NCBI RefSeq assembly: GCF_026341815.1
Contig: NZ_JAPENX010000001.1
Coordinates: 620,001-684,000, forward strand
DNA length: 64,000 nucleotides
Direction: 5' to 3'
Origin: Streptomyces sp. NBC_00572
GTDB lineage: Bacteria; Actinomycetota; Actinomycetes; Streptomycetales; Streptomycetaceae
Shown: piece by piece, positions 8,110-16,432 of the stretch
Layout: every line of letters starts with the position of its first letter
Position numbering within the stretch: position 1 is the stretch's first letter
Program-made: the position numbers and the translations under genes
The notes under the pieces: generated by a model
Seen by the model: only the letters and a program-made list of their open reading frames with translations
Told to the model about the DNA's origin: nothing
Databases searched by the model: none

Positions 8110-9357
8110 ATGACCGCTATGACCCCCGGCTCGAACATCCCTCTCACCGCCGCGCGCGTGGCGGTGGACGTCGCCGCCCCGGTGCGGCTCGACGTCTCGG
8201 GCCTGCTGCTCGGCGCCAACGGCAAGGTGCGCTCGGACGACGACTTCATCTTCTACAACCAGCCGTCCGGCCCCGGTGTCACCTACCGCTCCGGCGGCGG
8301 GACCGCCCCCGACGCGATCCTCGTCGACACCTCGGCCGTCCCGGCCGGCATCGAGAGGATCGTCGTCACCGCGAGCCCGGACGCCGCGGGCCAGACCTTC
8401 CAGGGCATCGAGCCCACGGCCACCCTTCGCAACGCGGACGACGGCAGCGTCCTCGCCACCTTCACCCCGCCGCAGCTGGCCAACGAGACCGCGCTCGTGG
8501 TCGTCGAGATCTATCTGCGCAACGGCGCGTGGAAGGCCCGCGCCGTCGGCCAGGGCTATGCGAACGGCCTGGCCGGCATCGCGACCGACTTCGGCGTCTC
8601 CGTGGACGACGAGCCCGCCGCCGCCCCGGTCGCCGCCGCCGCGCCCGTGGCCCCGCCCGCCCCGGTGGCTCCCCCCGTCGCGCCCCCGGCCCCGCCCGCG
8701 CCGCCCGTCGCCCCCGTGGACCCCCGCATCGCGGCCGCCACACCGCCCGCTCCCCCGGCCGCCGCCCCCGTCTCCACCGGCAAGATCAACCTCGACAAGG
8801 GCCGGGTCAGCCTCCAGAAGAACCAGACGGTGTCCCTGGTCAAAGGCGGCCGTCCGCTGCTCTCCCAGGTCAAGATGGGCCTCGGCTGGGAGCCCGCGTA
8901 CCGGGGCAAGGACATCGACCTGGACGCCTCCGTCATCGCGTACGGCCCGCAGCGCAACCACCTGGACAGCTGCTACTTCGGCAAGCTGTCCATCCTCAAC
9001 GGCTCGGTGAAGCACTCCGGCGACAACCTCACCGGTGAGGGCGCGGGCGACGACGAGGTGATCGTCGTCGACCTCGGCCGGCTCCCGGCCGACGCCACCG
9101 GCCTGGTCTTCACGGTCAACTCCTTCTCCGGCCAGAAGTTCACCGAGGTCGCCAAGGCCTACTGCCGGCTGATCGACGCGGCGACGGGCGAGGAGCTGGT
9201 CCGCTTCGACCTGACCACCGCCGAGCCGCAGACCGGCGTGATGATGGCCAAGCTGATCAAGCAGTTCAGCGGCGAGTGGGAGATGACGGCGATGGGCGAG
9301 TTCGTGAAGTCCCGGACCGTCCGGGGCATGGTGAAGCCGGCCGCCCAGTCACTCTGA
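8110..9357 (+). CDS. Tandem TerD-domain protein with Pro/Ala linker
   Basis: A 415-residue cytosolic-looking protein with two TerD (tellurium-resistance/stress Ca2+-binding) domains. Domain 1 is about residues 10-175 (LDVSGLLLGANGKVRSDDDFIFYNQP). Domain 2 is about 225-410, carrying NQTVSLVKGG, DIDLDASVIAYG and GEGAGDDEVIVVDLGRLP, where the acidic pairs are the usual Ca2+ ligands. They are joined by a roughly 50-residue linker built almost only of Pro, Ala and Val. ATG at 8110 or 8119 is possible; neither has a good RBS. The gene stands alone, not in a ter operon. Confidence 0.88.
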   Translation: MTAMTPGSNIPLTAARVAVDVAAPVRLDVSGLLLGANGKVRSDDDFIFYNQPSGPGVTYRSGGGTAPDAILVDTSAVPAGIERIVVTASPDAAGQTFQGIEPTATLRNADDGSVLATFTPPQLANETALVVVEIYLRNGAWKARAVGQGYANGLAGIATDFGVSVDDEPAAAPVAAAAPVAPPAPVAPPVAPPAPPAPPVAPVDPRIAAATPPAPPAAAPVSTGKINLDKGRVSLQKNQTVSLVKGGRPLLSQVKMGLGWEPAYRGKDIDLDASVIAYGPQRNHLDSCYFGKLSILNGSVKHSGDNLTGEGAGDDEVIVVDLGRLPADATGLVFTVNSFSGQKFTEVAKAYCRLIDAATGEELVRFDLTTAEPQTGVMMAKLIKQFSGEWEMTAMGEFVKSRTVRGMVKPAAQSL

Positions 9358-9379
9358 GCGACCGGCTCCACGAGCGCCG

Positions 9380-10402
9380 CTACGAGAACAGGGCGCTGTA
9401 GGCGTTGAGGGCGGGCTGGCCGCCGAGGTGGGCGTAGAGCACGGTCGAGTCCCGGCCGATCTCTCCCCGGTCCACCAGGTCGATCAGTCCCGCCATCGAC
9501 TTCCCCTCGTACACGGGGTCGGTGACCATGCCCTCGGTGCGGGCGGCGAGCTTCATCGCGTCGAGCGTGGCCTCGTCGGGGATGCCGTACACCCCGGCGT
9601 GGTAGCGGTCGTCCAGCTCGACGTCGGCCGCCGTCACCGGCCGCTCGACGCCGATGAGGGCTGCGGTGTCCCGGGCGATCCGGGTGATCTGCTCGTGCGT
9701 CGGGCCGGGCTTCGCGGAGGCGTCGACGCCGATGATCCGCCGGGCCGGGACGCCCTCCTCCTCGGCGAGCGCGGCGAAGCCCGCGACCATGCCGGCCTGG
9801 GTGGAGCCGGTCACCGAGCAGACGACCACCGTGTCGAAGAAGACGCCGAGCGCGCGCTCCTGCTCGGCCACCTCGTAGGCCCAGTTCGCGAAGCCGAGCC
9901 CGCCGAGCGGATGGTCGGAGGCGCCCGCCGGAATCGCGTACGGCTTGCCGCCGCTCTCCTCGACCTCCCGCAGGGCCTGCTCCCAGCTCTCCTTGAAGCC
10001 GATCCCGAAGCCCGCCTTCACGAGGCGTACGTCGGCGCCCGCGAGGCGGCTGATCAGGATGTTGCCGACCTTGTCGTAGACGGAGTCGGGCCAGTCGACC
10101 CAGCTCTCCTGGACGAGGACGCACGCGAGCCCGGCGCGGGCGGCGACGGCGGCGACCTGCCGGGTGTGGTTGGACTGGACGCCGCCGATGGAGACGAGGG
10201 TGTCGCAGCCCTGGGCGAGGGCGTCGGCGACCAGGTACTCCAGCTTGCGGGTCTTGTTCCCGCCGTACGCGACACCGGAGTTGCAGTCCTCGCGCTTGGC
10301 CCAGAGGGTGGCACCGCCGAGGTGGTGGGTGAGCCGTTCGAGGGGGTGGACCGGCGAGGGCCCGAAGAGGAGCGGGTAGCGGTCGAAGTCGGTGATCGGC
10401 AA
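9380..10402 (-). CDS. acdS: 1-aminocyclopropane-1-carboxylate deaminase
   Basis: A 340-residue PLP enzyme of the tryptophan synthase beta fold that cleaves ACC, the plant ethylene precursor, to 2-oxobutyrate and ammonia. Near-identity in motif to pseudomonad AcdS is visible: [22 protein letters not shown] lysine K50 in GGNKTRK, S77 in VQSNHTRQ, and the block [17 protein letters not shown]. Glu in TEGM and Leu in YAHLGG are the residues used to separate true ACC deaminases from D-cysteine desulfhydrases. The start is TTG at 10402 after GGGAGC. It is followed upstream by a same-strand GntR gene, its probable regulator. Confidence 0.87.
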   Translation of the reverse strand: MPITDFDRYPLLFGPSPVHPLERLTHHLGGATLWAKREDCNSGVAYGGNKTRKLEYLVADALAQGCDTLVSIGGVQSNHTRQVAAVAARAGLACVLVQESWVDWPDSVYDKVGNILISRLAGADVRLVKAGFGIGFKESWEQALREVEESGGKPYAIPAGASDHPLGGLGFANWAYEVAEQERALGVFFDTVVVCSVTGSTQAGMVAGFAALAEEEGVPARRIIGVDASAKPGPTHEQITRIARDTAALIGVERPVTAADVELDDRYHAGVYGIPDEATLDAMKLAARTEGMVTDPVYEGKSMAGLIDLVDRGEIGRDSTVLYAHLGGQPALNAYSALFS

Positions 10403-10461
10403 AGCGGCTCCCGGTGAGTGACGGCTGCTGGTCGACGTTCCTGGACGCGGAGACGGAGGCG

Positions 10462-11169
10462 CTACGGAGCCGCGGGAGCGGGCGACGGGGGCGCGGGGAT
10501 GCCCGTCACCTCCGCCACCTCGATGGCGTCGTCGGCGAGCTGTTCGAGGGCCGCCCAGATCTCCGTGGTGACCCGCACCGCCTCCGCCGCGTCCCCCGCC
10601 TCGCACGCGTCGATGAGCCGGGCGTGCAGCTCGGCCGAGCCACAGCTCCCGGCGTCGCCGAAGAGCCGCCGTTCGACACGGCGGATCAGGGGGGTGTACC
10701 GCGCGATCGTGGCGGCGGCGGCGTGGTTGCCACTGGCGATGACGAGGACCTGGTGCAGCTCGTCGTCGGCGTCGAGAGCGGCCTCGACGTCGGAGGCGCG
10801 GACGGCCGCGGCGAAGCGCTCGTTGGCCTCGCGCATGGCCCGGATGCCCTCGGGCCCGAGCAGGGGTACGCCGGTCCGCGCCGCGAGTTCGTGCATCACC
10901 CGCACCACCGAGGCGGCATCCCGGACGACGCGGCTGACCGGCCGGGTGACCCGGGTGTAGCTCTGCGGCTTGGACTCGACGAGGCCCTCGTCGCCGAGCC
11001 GGGCCAGGGCCTCGCGCACGGGTGCGCGCGAGAGCCCGAGCCGTTCGGCGAGGTCGGCGTCCTTGAGCGGGGCGCCGGGGGCGAGGTCGCCGCGCACGAT
11101 GGCCTCGCGCAGCGCCTCGTACGCCCGGTCACGCAGCAGGGTCCGGCTCACGGGCCGTAGTGCGTCCAT
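10462..11169 (-). CDS. GntR-family regulator (FCD), probable acdS regulator
   Basis: A 235-residue FadR/FCD-type regulator: winged HTH at about residues 8-75 ([21 protein letters not shown] and [19 protein letters not shown]), then an FCD effector domain with D-x3-H in [12 protein letters not shown] at 11169 lies inside a 35-bp perfect inverted repeat (11165-11199), and a possible -10 element in its spacer sits about 8 nt before the ATG, so a leaderless, autorepressed transcript is likely. It lies 59 nt upstream of acdS on the same strand. ACC or a related amino acid as effector is inference. Confidence 0.88.
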   Translation of the reverse strand: MDALRPVSRTLLRDRAYEALREAIVRGDLAPGAPLKDADLAERLGLSRAPVREALARLGDEGLVESKPQSYTRVTRPVSRVVRDAASVVRVMHELAARTGVPLLGPEGIRAMREANERFAAAVRASDVEAALDADDELHQVLVIASGNHAAAATIARYTPLIRRVERRLFGDAGSCGSAELHARLIDACEAGDAAEAVRVTTEIWAALEQLADDAIEVAEVTGIPAPPSPAPAAP

Positions 11170-11199
11170 GGACTGACATGTTAGATGTCAGTCCATGGA
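11165..11199. promoter_or_regulatory. 35-bp perfect inverted repeat over the GntR start codon
   Basis: The 15-bp arms TCCATGGACTGACAT and ATGTCAGTCCATGGA are perfectly complementary around the spacer GTTAG. The left arm contains the GntR start codon (11169-11167). A second, smaller inverted repeat CTGAC-N5-GTCAG lies at 11201-11215, running into the 3' end of the next gene. The TGAC/GTCA half-sites are shared. This fits an autorepressor operator. Confidence 0.8.
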
Positions 11200-11211
11200 A
11201 CTGACCAGAGG

Positions 11212-12672
11212 TCAGCGGCGGGGCTGACGGCGCCAGGGGCCGGTGATGGCCACCATGATGCCCGGGTCCTGGATGTTGGCGAACAGTGTGTCCCCGTCGG
11301 GCGAGAAGGTCACACCGGTGAACTCGCTGCCGTTGAGGTCGTTACGGGCGATCGGGTAGGTGCGGCCCGAGTCGGTGGCGCCGAAGAGGTGCTGGACGCC
11401 CTCGCCGTCCTCGGCGATGACGAGCCCGCCGTACGGGGAGACCGTGATGTTGTCGGGGCCGTCGTAGGCGCCGTCCACGTCCGGGTTCGCGTTCACACCG
11501 AGCAGCACCTTGAGGGTGAGGGTGCGGCGCTTGGGGTCGTAGAACCAGACCTGGCCGTCGTGCGCGGCGCCGGGGCTCTCCTCGCGCGCGTAGGAGGAGA
11601 CGACGTACGTGCCGCCGTCGGCCCACCACATGCCCTCCAGCTTGCGGGCACGGGTGACCTGGCCGTCCGTGAACTGCTTGCGGACGGAGACGGTACGGCC
11701 GTCGCGGTCGGGGACGTCGACCCAGTCGACGCCGTAGACGGTGCCGATCCGGCTCGCCCGGGAGAGGTCGTCCACGAAGCGGCCCGCGGAGTCGACGCAC
11801 TTGGCGGCCTGGAGCACACCGGCGTCGTCGGCGAGGGTGCGGAGCTTGCCGCGGCCGTGCTCGAAGCCCTTCGGCGGCACCCAGCGGAAGAGCAGTCCGT
11901 TGGGGTTGGAGGCGTCCTCGGTGAGGTAGGCGTGGCCGCGCTTGGGGTCGATGACGACGGCCTCGTGGTCGTACCGGCCGAAGGCCTTGACCGGCTTCGG
12001 GGCGCGGTTGGCGCGGCGGTCGCGCGGGTCGACCTCGAAGATGTAGCCGTGGTCCTTGGTCATGCCGTTGACGCCGGCGCGGTCGGAGTTCTCCTCGCCG
12101 GTCAGCCAGGTGCCCCAGGCGGTGCTGCCACCGGCGCAGTTGGTGGAGGTGCCGGCGATGCCGACCCACTCGGCGACGGTGCCGTCGCGGTGCACCTCGA
12201 CGACCGTGCAGCCGCCGGCCGCGGCCGGGTCGTAGACGAGCCCCTCGGTGAGCGGCACCGGGTGGGCCCACTTGTCGCGGGTGCCCTTGAGCTCGTGGTT
12301 GTTGACCAGATACGTGGTGCCGCGCGGCCCGGCGAAGGCGGCGGTGCCGTCGTGGTTGGAGGGCGTGAACTCGCCGGACTCCAGCCGGGTCACACCGCTG
12401 TGGGTGATGACGCGGTACGTGAACCCGGCGGGCAGGGCGAGCATCCCCTCGGGGTCGGCGACGAGCTCTCCGTACCCGAGCCGGTGGCCGTGGCCGTGCC
12501 CATGACCGTGGTCGCCGTCGTGGTCGTGACCGTGGCCGGCGCCGTATGTCTCCAGGTCGTCGGAGGCGAGCGCCTCGGGCGCGGTGGCGAGAGCACCGAC
12601 GACGCCGGTGAGGGCGAGCCCCGCACCGGCGACGGCGGACTGCTTGGTGAACTCTCTGCGGTTGAGGGGCAT
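11212..12672 (-). CDS. Tat-exported PhoX-like phosphatase
   Basis: A 486-residue secreted protein of the PhoX (DUF839) family of Ca2+/Fe-dependent alkaline phosphatases. The N-terminus has a Tat signal, NRREFTKQSAVAGAGLALTG, ending near ALASDD. Residues about 44-65 form a striking His/Asp/Gly run of alternating GH and DH. Family blocks follow: LVNNHEL, GTSTNCAGGSTAWGTWLTGEEN (the PhoX cysteine), DHEAVVIDPKRGHAYLTED and NITVSPYGGLVIAEDG. ATG at 12672 has AGGGAG upstream. A three-unit PHO box lies 52-84 nt upstream, supporting phosphate-starvation control. Confidence 0.85.
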   Translation of the reverse strand: MPLNRREFTKQSAVAGAGLALTGVVGALATAPEALASDDLETYGAGHGHDHDGDHGHGHGHGHRLGYGELVADPEGMLALPAGFTYRVITHSGVTRLESGEFTPSNHDGTAAFAGPRGTTYLVNNHELKGTRDKWAHPVPLTEGLVYDPAAAGGCTVVEVHRDGTVAEWVGIAGTSTNCAGGSTAWGTWLTGEENSDRAGVNGMTKDHGYIFEVDPRDRRANRAPKPVKAFGRYDHEAVVIDPKRGHAYLTEDASNPNGLLFRWVPPKGFEHGRGKLRTLADDAGVLQAAKCVDSAGRFVDDLSRASRIGTVYGVDWVDVPDRDGRTVSVRKQFTDGQVTRARKLEGMWWADGGTYVVSSYAREESPGAAHDGQVWFYDPKRRTLTLKVLLGVNANPDVDGAYDGPDNITVSPYGGLVIAEDGEGVQHLFGATDSGRTYPIARNDLNGSEFTGVTFSPDGDTLFANIQDPGIMVAITGPWRRQPRR

Positions 12673-12723
12673 GTGTGGCGTTCTCCCTGTGCTGGCCCGG
12701 TTGTCGCGGGCCACCCTCCCGCG

Positions 12724-12756
12724 CCGCCACGAACACCGTCTGAACGCCACGGGAAC
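12724..12756 (-). promoter_or_regulatory. Candidate PHO box (three 11-nt direct repeats)
   Basis: On the minus strand three consecutive 11-nt units each start with GTTC: GTTCCCGTGGC (12756-12746), GTTCAGACGGT (12745-12735) and GTTCGTGGCGG (12734-12724). Streptomyces PhoP binds 11-nt direct repeat units with a GTTCA-type core. Position before a PhoX-like gene fits activation under phosphate limitation. Confidence 0.65.
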
Positions 12757-12794
12757 ACCGCCGGGCGCGACAGCCCGACGGTGTCCCCCCGCTC

Positions 12795-12882
12795 GCCGTC
12801 AGGCCCGACCGCCTCCTGTGTCAGGCCCCTACCGCCCCGCCGTCAGGCCCCGAACGCCTCCTGTCTCAGGCCCCCGACCGCG
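12795..12882. repeat. Two 44-bp imperfect tandem repeats at a gene end
   Basis: Units 12795-12838 and 12839-12882 share GCCGTCAGGCCC and GCCTCCTGTSTCAGGCCCC blocks. On the minus strand they amount to four copies of a GGGGCCTGA-containing motif, the first of which is the real stop of the 484-residue gene. The array appears to have grown by duplication of the gene's last codons. Confidence 0.6.
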
Positions 12883-14320
12883 ACCGCGCCTTGAAAGCGG
12901 CCTTGCGGGCCTCCTTCGCCGCGCCCTTGTCCCGGTGCAGGCGTCCCATCGCCTCCAGGACCTCCGCGGTCGCCGGGTGCTCCACCCGCCAGGCCGCCTC
13001 GAAGAAGCCGCTGTGGCGCCCCGTGAGCCCCTCGATCAGCTCCTGGAGCTCCCCCAGGTCGCCGTCCGCGTCCAGCTGGGCCGCGATCGTGTCGATCGCC
13101 AGCCAGAAGATCATCGACTCCGGCGGCGCGGGCACGTCCGCCGCGCCCCGCTCGGCGAGCCAGACCCGCGCGAGGCCGCCGAGTTCCGCGTCGTCCAGGA
13201 CTTCCCGTACGGCCGGCTCCGCCTCGGCGCCCACCAGGGACAGCGTCTGCTGGCAGTGGAGGCGGCGGAGCGGCGAGCCGGCGTCCGCGCCGCGCGCGGC
13301 GTGCAGCAGCTCGCGGGCGGCGCCGAGCGCGTCGCGGCCGGTCAGCCAGGCGGCGGTCTCCTCGCGGGCGGCGGCCTCCGGGTAGCCGGAGATCCCGTCG
13401 AGCAGCGCGTCGGCGCCCTTGTCGGCGAGGTCGCCGACGGCGGGGGCGTCGACGCCGGCGTCCAGCATCCGGGCGCGGACGCCGTAGAGGCCGAGTTCGG
13501 TGAGCCGGACCATGCCGTACCGGGTGACGTCCTCGTCGTCGACCGGCGGCGCGGGCTCCTCGCCCTCCTCGGCCATCAGCGCCTCGTCGACGGGCTGGTA
13601 CTCGACCAGCCCGATCGGTTCGAGCAGCCGGAACTGCTCGTCGAGCCGCATCATCGCGTCCGAGACCTGCTCCAGGACGTCGTCGGTCGGTTCGCCCATG
13701 TCGTCGGGGACGACCATCGACGCGGCGAGCGCGGGCAGCGGGACCGGTCCCTCGCCGGGGCCGCCCTCGCTGACGGTGAGCAGGTAGAGGTTGCCGAGGA
13801 CACCCTCCAGGAACTCGGCCTCCACCTCGGGGTCCCAGTCGAGCGACTCGATGTCGATCTCGCCGTCCTCACCGACGATCGCGTCGAGGTCGTCGAGGAC
13901 GGGGGCGACGGCGTCGGCGAAGACCACGTCGAAGCCCTCCAGCCAGAGCGCGAGGACGTCCTGGGGCGAACCGCCCGTCATGAGCGCGAGGTTCTCGCCG
14001 GGCGTGGCCCGCCCGGGAGCGTCACCCGCCTCGTCCTCGTCACCGTCCTCGACGTTCACCAGGCCGGTGTCGACCGCGAGGCGCCAGGCGTCGGCCGCCC
14101 AGATCTCGGCGTCCTCGTCGTCGGTGAGGCCCAGGACCTCGACGGCCTCGGGCAGTTGCTCGTCGACGAGTTCGCCGCCCGCGTCGACCCGGGTGTCCGG
14201 CCCGGCCCAGCGGGCGAGCCGTACCGCGTGCGCGAGGAGGGGGGCCGCCAGGGCGTCCCGCGCCAGCTCCGCGTCCGCACGCAGCCGAACGGGGGGAAGG
14301 GTGGGGTGCTCCGCTGACAT
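12866..14320 (-). CDS. Acidic conserved hypothetical protein
   Basis: A 484-residue, strongly acidic, soluble protein with no signal peptide or membrane segment. I recognise it as a conserved streptomycete hypothetical but know no function. Visible features are long Asp/Glu-rich stretches (residues about 65-175) and alternating amphipathic helices in the last 250 residues, such as LRRLHCQQTLSLVGAEAEP, which suggest a helical-repeat fold. The tail is basic (AAKEARKAAFKARSRSG). It is divergent from the secreted nuclease gene, and its 3' end lies in a 44-bp repeat array. Confidence 0.7.
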   Translation of the reverse strand: MSAEHPTLPPVRLRADAELARDALAAPLLAHAVRLARWAGPDTRVDAGGELVDEQLPEAVEVLGLTDDEDAEIWAADAWRLAVDTGLVNVEDGDEDEAGDAPGRATPGENLALMTGGSPQDVLALWLEGFDVVFADAVAPVLDDLDAIVGEDGEIDIESLDWDPEVEAEFLEGVLGNLYLLTVSEGGPGEGPVPLPALAASMVVPDDMGEPTDDVLEQVSDAMMRLDEQFRLLEPIGLVEYQPVDEALMAEEGEEPAPPVDDEDVTRYGMVRLTELGLYGVRARMLDAGVDAPAVGDLADKGADALLDGISGYPEAAAREETAAWLTGRDALGAARELLHAARGADAGSPLRRLHCQQTLSLVGAEAEPAVREVLDDAELGGLARVWLAERGAADVPAPPESMIFWLAIDTIAAQLDADGDLGELQELIEGLTGRHSGFFEAAWRVEHPATAEVLEAMGRLHRDKGAAKEARKAAFKARSRSGA

Positions 14321-14425
14321 CTGGGGGGTCTCCTCGACGCGTCCGTGGGTGAAGGGTGAAAGGGGGCTCAGAGAGGGCTCGAAGCGCGGCTCTCAGCGTA
14401 GACGCATCCGGGAGGGCGTCCGTCG

Positions 14426-14469
14426 GTTCACACATCCGTCAGCCTTCGTACACTCGTCGACTCTTGACA
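14426..14469 (+). promoter_or_regulatory. Candidate promoter with PHO-like repeats
   Basis: GTTCACACATC (14426-14436) and CGTCAGCCTTC (14437-14447) form two adjacent 11-nt units resembling a PHO box. A perfect -35 hexamer TTGACA follows at 14464-14469, with a weak -10 (GAGATT at 14488-14493) 18 nt on. The nuclease start is at 14545. The second unit is a poor match, so phosphate control is tentative. Confidence 0.4.
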
Positions 14470-14544
14470 AGTTGGGCGCTCTGCAAAGAGATTGACGCGC
14501 GTAGATTCATCTGCCGTTCCTCCAAGCACCCTCGGAGTCCCCTG

Positions 14545-16407
14545 ATGCCTTCCTCCATACCGAGATCTGCCGGCCGCACCGTCGCGCGCTCCGCCGCGGT
14601 CTCCGCCGTCGTCGCCGCCGCCCTCTCCGCGGGTCTGCTCGCCGGTTCGACGAGCGCCGCCGCCGACGACGCCGCGGCCGGCGTCCGCATCCACGACATC
14701 CAGGGCACGACCCGCGTCTCGCCGCTCGTCGGCACTCAGGTCACCGGCGTCACGGGCATCGTCACCGGCGTCCGCACCTACGGCTCGCGCGGTTTCTGGA
14801 TCCAGGACCCCGAGGCCGACGCGAACCCGGCCACCAGCGAGGGCATCTTCGTCTTCACCAGCTCCGTCCCGACGGTCGCCGTCGGCGACGCGGTCAGCCT
14901 GAACGGAACGGTCACCGAGTACGTCCCCGGCGGGCTGAACTCCGGCAACCAGTCGCTCACCCAGATCTCCAAGCCGGTCGTCACCGTGGTCTCGAAGGGC
15001 AACGCCGTCCCGGCCCCCGTGACCGTCTCGGCCTGGTCCGTCCCTGACGAGTACGCCCCCGAGGGCGACCCGGCCGCCGGCGGCTCGATCAACGGCCTGA
15101 CCCTGGACCCGGAGACGTACGCCCTGGACTACTACGAGTCCCTGGAGGGCACGAACGTCCGGATCGGCTCCTCGCGCGTGGTCGGCGCCACCGACCCGTA
15201 CTCCGAGCTCTGGGTGACGGTGAAGCCCTGGGAGAACCGCAACTGGCGCGGCGGCACGGTCTACGGCTCGTACGAGTCGCAGAACACCGGCCGTCTGCAG
15301 ATCCAGTCGCTGACCCCGATCGCCCAGCAGCCGTTCCCCAAGGCGAACGTCGGCGACCGGCTGACCGGCACGACCGAGGGCCCGCTCGACTTCAACCAGT
15401 TCGGCGGCTACACGATCACCGCCCGCACCCTCGGCACGGTCGTCGACGAGGGCCTGGAGCGGGAGTCCACGGACAAGCAGCACAAGAACGAGCTGGCCGT
15501 GGCCACGTACAACGTGGAGAACCTCGACCCGAGCGACCCGCAGGAGAAGTTCGACGCGCTCGCGAAGGCGGTCGTCGACAACCTGGCCTCGCCCGACATC
15601 CTCGCCCTGGAGGAGATCCAGGACAACACCGGCGCCAAGAACGACGGCACGGTCGCCGCCGACCAGACGGTGAAGAAGTTCACGGACGCGATCGTCGCGG
15701 CCGGCGGCCCGGCGTACGAGTGGCGCTCGGTCGACCCTGAGAACAACAAGGACGGCGGCGAGCCCGGCGGCAATATCCGTCAGGTCTTCCTCTTCAACCC
15801 CGAGCGGGTCTCCTTCACGGACCGCGCGGGCGGCGACGCCACCACCGCCACCGCCGTGACGGGCACGAAGGGCCACGCCGCGCTGACCGTCTCCCCCGGC
15901 CGGATCGACCCGGCGAACACCGCCTGGGAGAGCAGCCGCAAGCCGCTCGCGGGCGAGTTCGTCTTCCGCGGCCGTACGGTCTTCGTGATCGCCAACCACT
16001 TCGGCTCCAAGGGCGGCGACGAGTCGATCGTCTCGCACCACCAGCCGCCGAACCGTTCCTCCGAGGCGAAGCGACTCCTCCAGGCGCAGGCCGTCAACTC
16101 CTTCGTGAAGGACATCGTCGCGCTCGAGAAGCAGGCCGACGTCCTCGTCGTCGGCGACATCAACGACTTCGAGTTCTCCGGCACGACGCAGGCGCTGACC
16201 GACGGCGGCGCGCTGTACCCGGCCGTGAAGTCGCTGCCGCGCAGCGAGCGCTACTCGTACGTCTTCCAGGGCAACAGCCAGGTCCTCGACCAGATCCTGA
16301 CCAGCCCCGGCGTGCACCACTTCGAGTACGACAGCGTCCACATCAACGCGGAGTTCGCCGACCAGGACAGCGACCACGACCCCCAGGTCCTGCGCTTCCG
16401 CCCGTAG
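14545..16407 (+). CDS. Secreted ExeM/NucH-like endonuclease (EEP superfamily)
   Basis: A 620-residue exported nuclease. Residues 1-42 form a Sec-type signal (Arg-rich start, long Ala/Val core, ending STSAAADDA). Residues about 48-310 hold an OB-like domain of the YhcR/ExeM type (VTGVTGIVTGVRTYGSRGFWIQDP). From about residue 315 follows the endonuclease/exonuclease/phosphatase domain with its metal and catalytic residues: ATYNVENLD, ILALEEIQD, VIANHFGSKGG, VVGDINDF, LDQILTS and DSDHDPQ. ATG at 14545 has GGAG upstream. It likely scavenges extracellular DNA for phosphate; a PHO-like repeat is upstream. Confidence 0.88.
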   Translation: MPSSIPRSAGRTVARSAAVSAVVAAALSAGLLAGSTSAAADDAAAGVRIHDIQGTTRVSPLVGTQVTGVTGIVTGVRTYGSRGFWIQDPEADANPATSEGIFVFTSSVPTVAVGDAVSLNGTVTEYVPGGLNSGNQSLTQISKPVVTVVSKGNAVPAPVTVSAWSVPDEYAPEGDPAAGGSINGLTLDPETYALDYYESLEGTNVRIGSSRVVGATDPYSELWVTVKPWENRNWRGGTVYGSYESQNTGRLQIQSLTPIAQQPFPKANVGDRLTGTTEGPLDFNQFGGYTITARTLGTVVDEGLERESTDKQHKNELAVATYNVENLDPSDPQEKFDALAKAVVDNLASPDILALEEIQDNTGAKNDGTVAADQTVKKFTDAIVAAGGPAYEWRSVDPENNKDGGEPGGNIRQVFLFNPERVSFTDRAGGDATTATAVTGTKGHAALTVSPGRIDPANTAWESSRKPLAGEFVFRGRTVFVIANHFGSKGGDESIVSHHQPPNRSSEAKRLLQAQAVNSFVKDIVALEKQADVLVVGDINDFEFSGTTQALTDGGALYPAVKSLPRSERYSYVFQGNSQVLDQILTSPGVHHFEYDSVHINAEFADQDSDHDPQVLRFRP

Positions 16408-16432
16408 CGGCTCCGGGGCCGACCGGCCCCCC

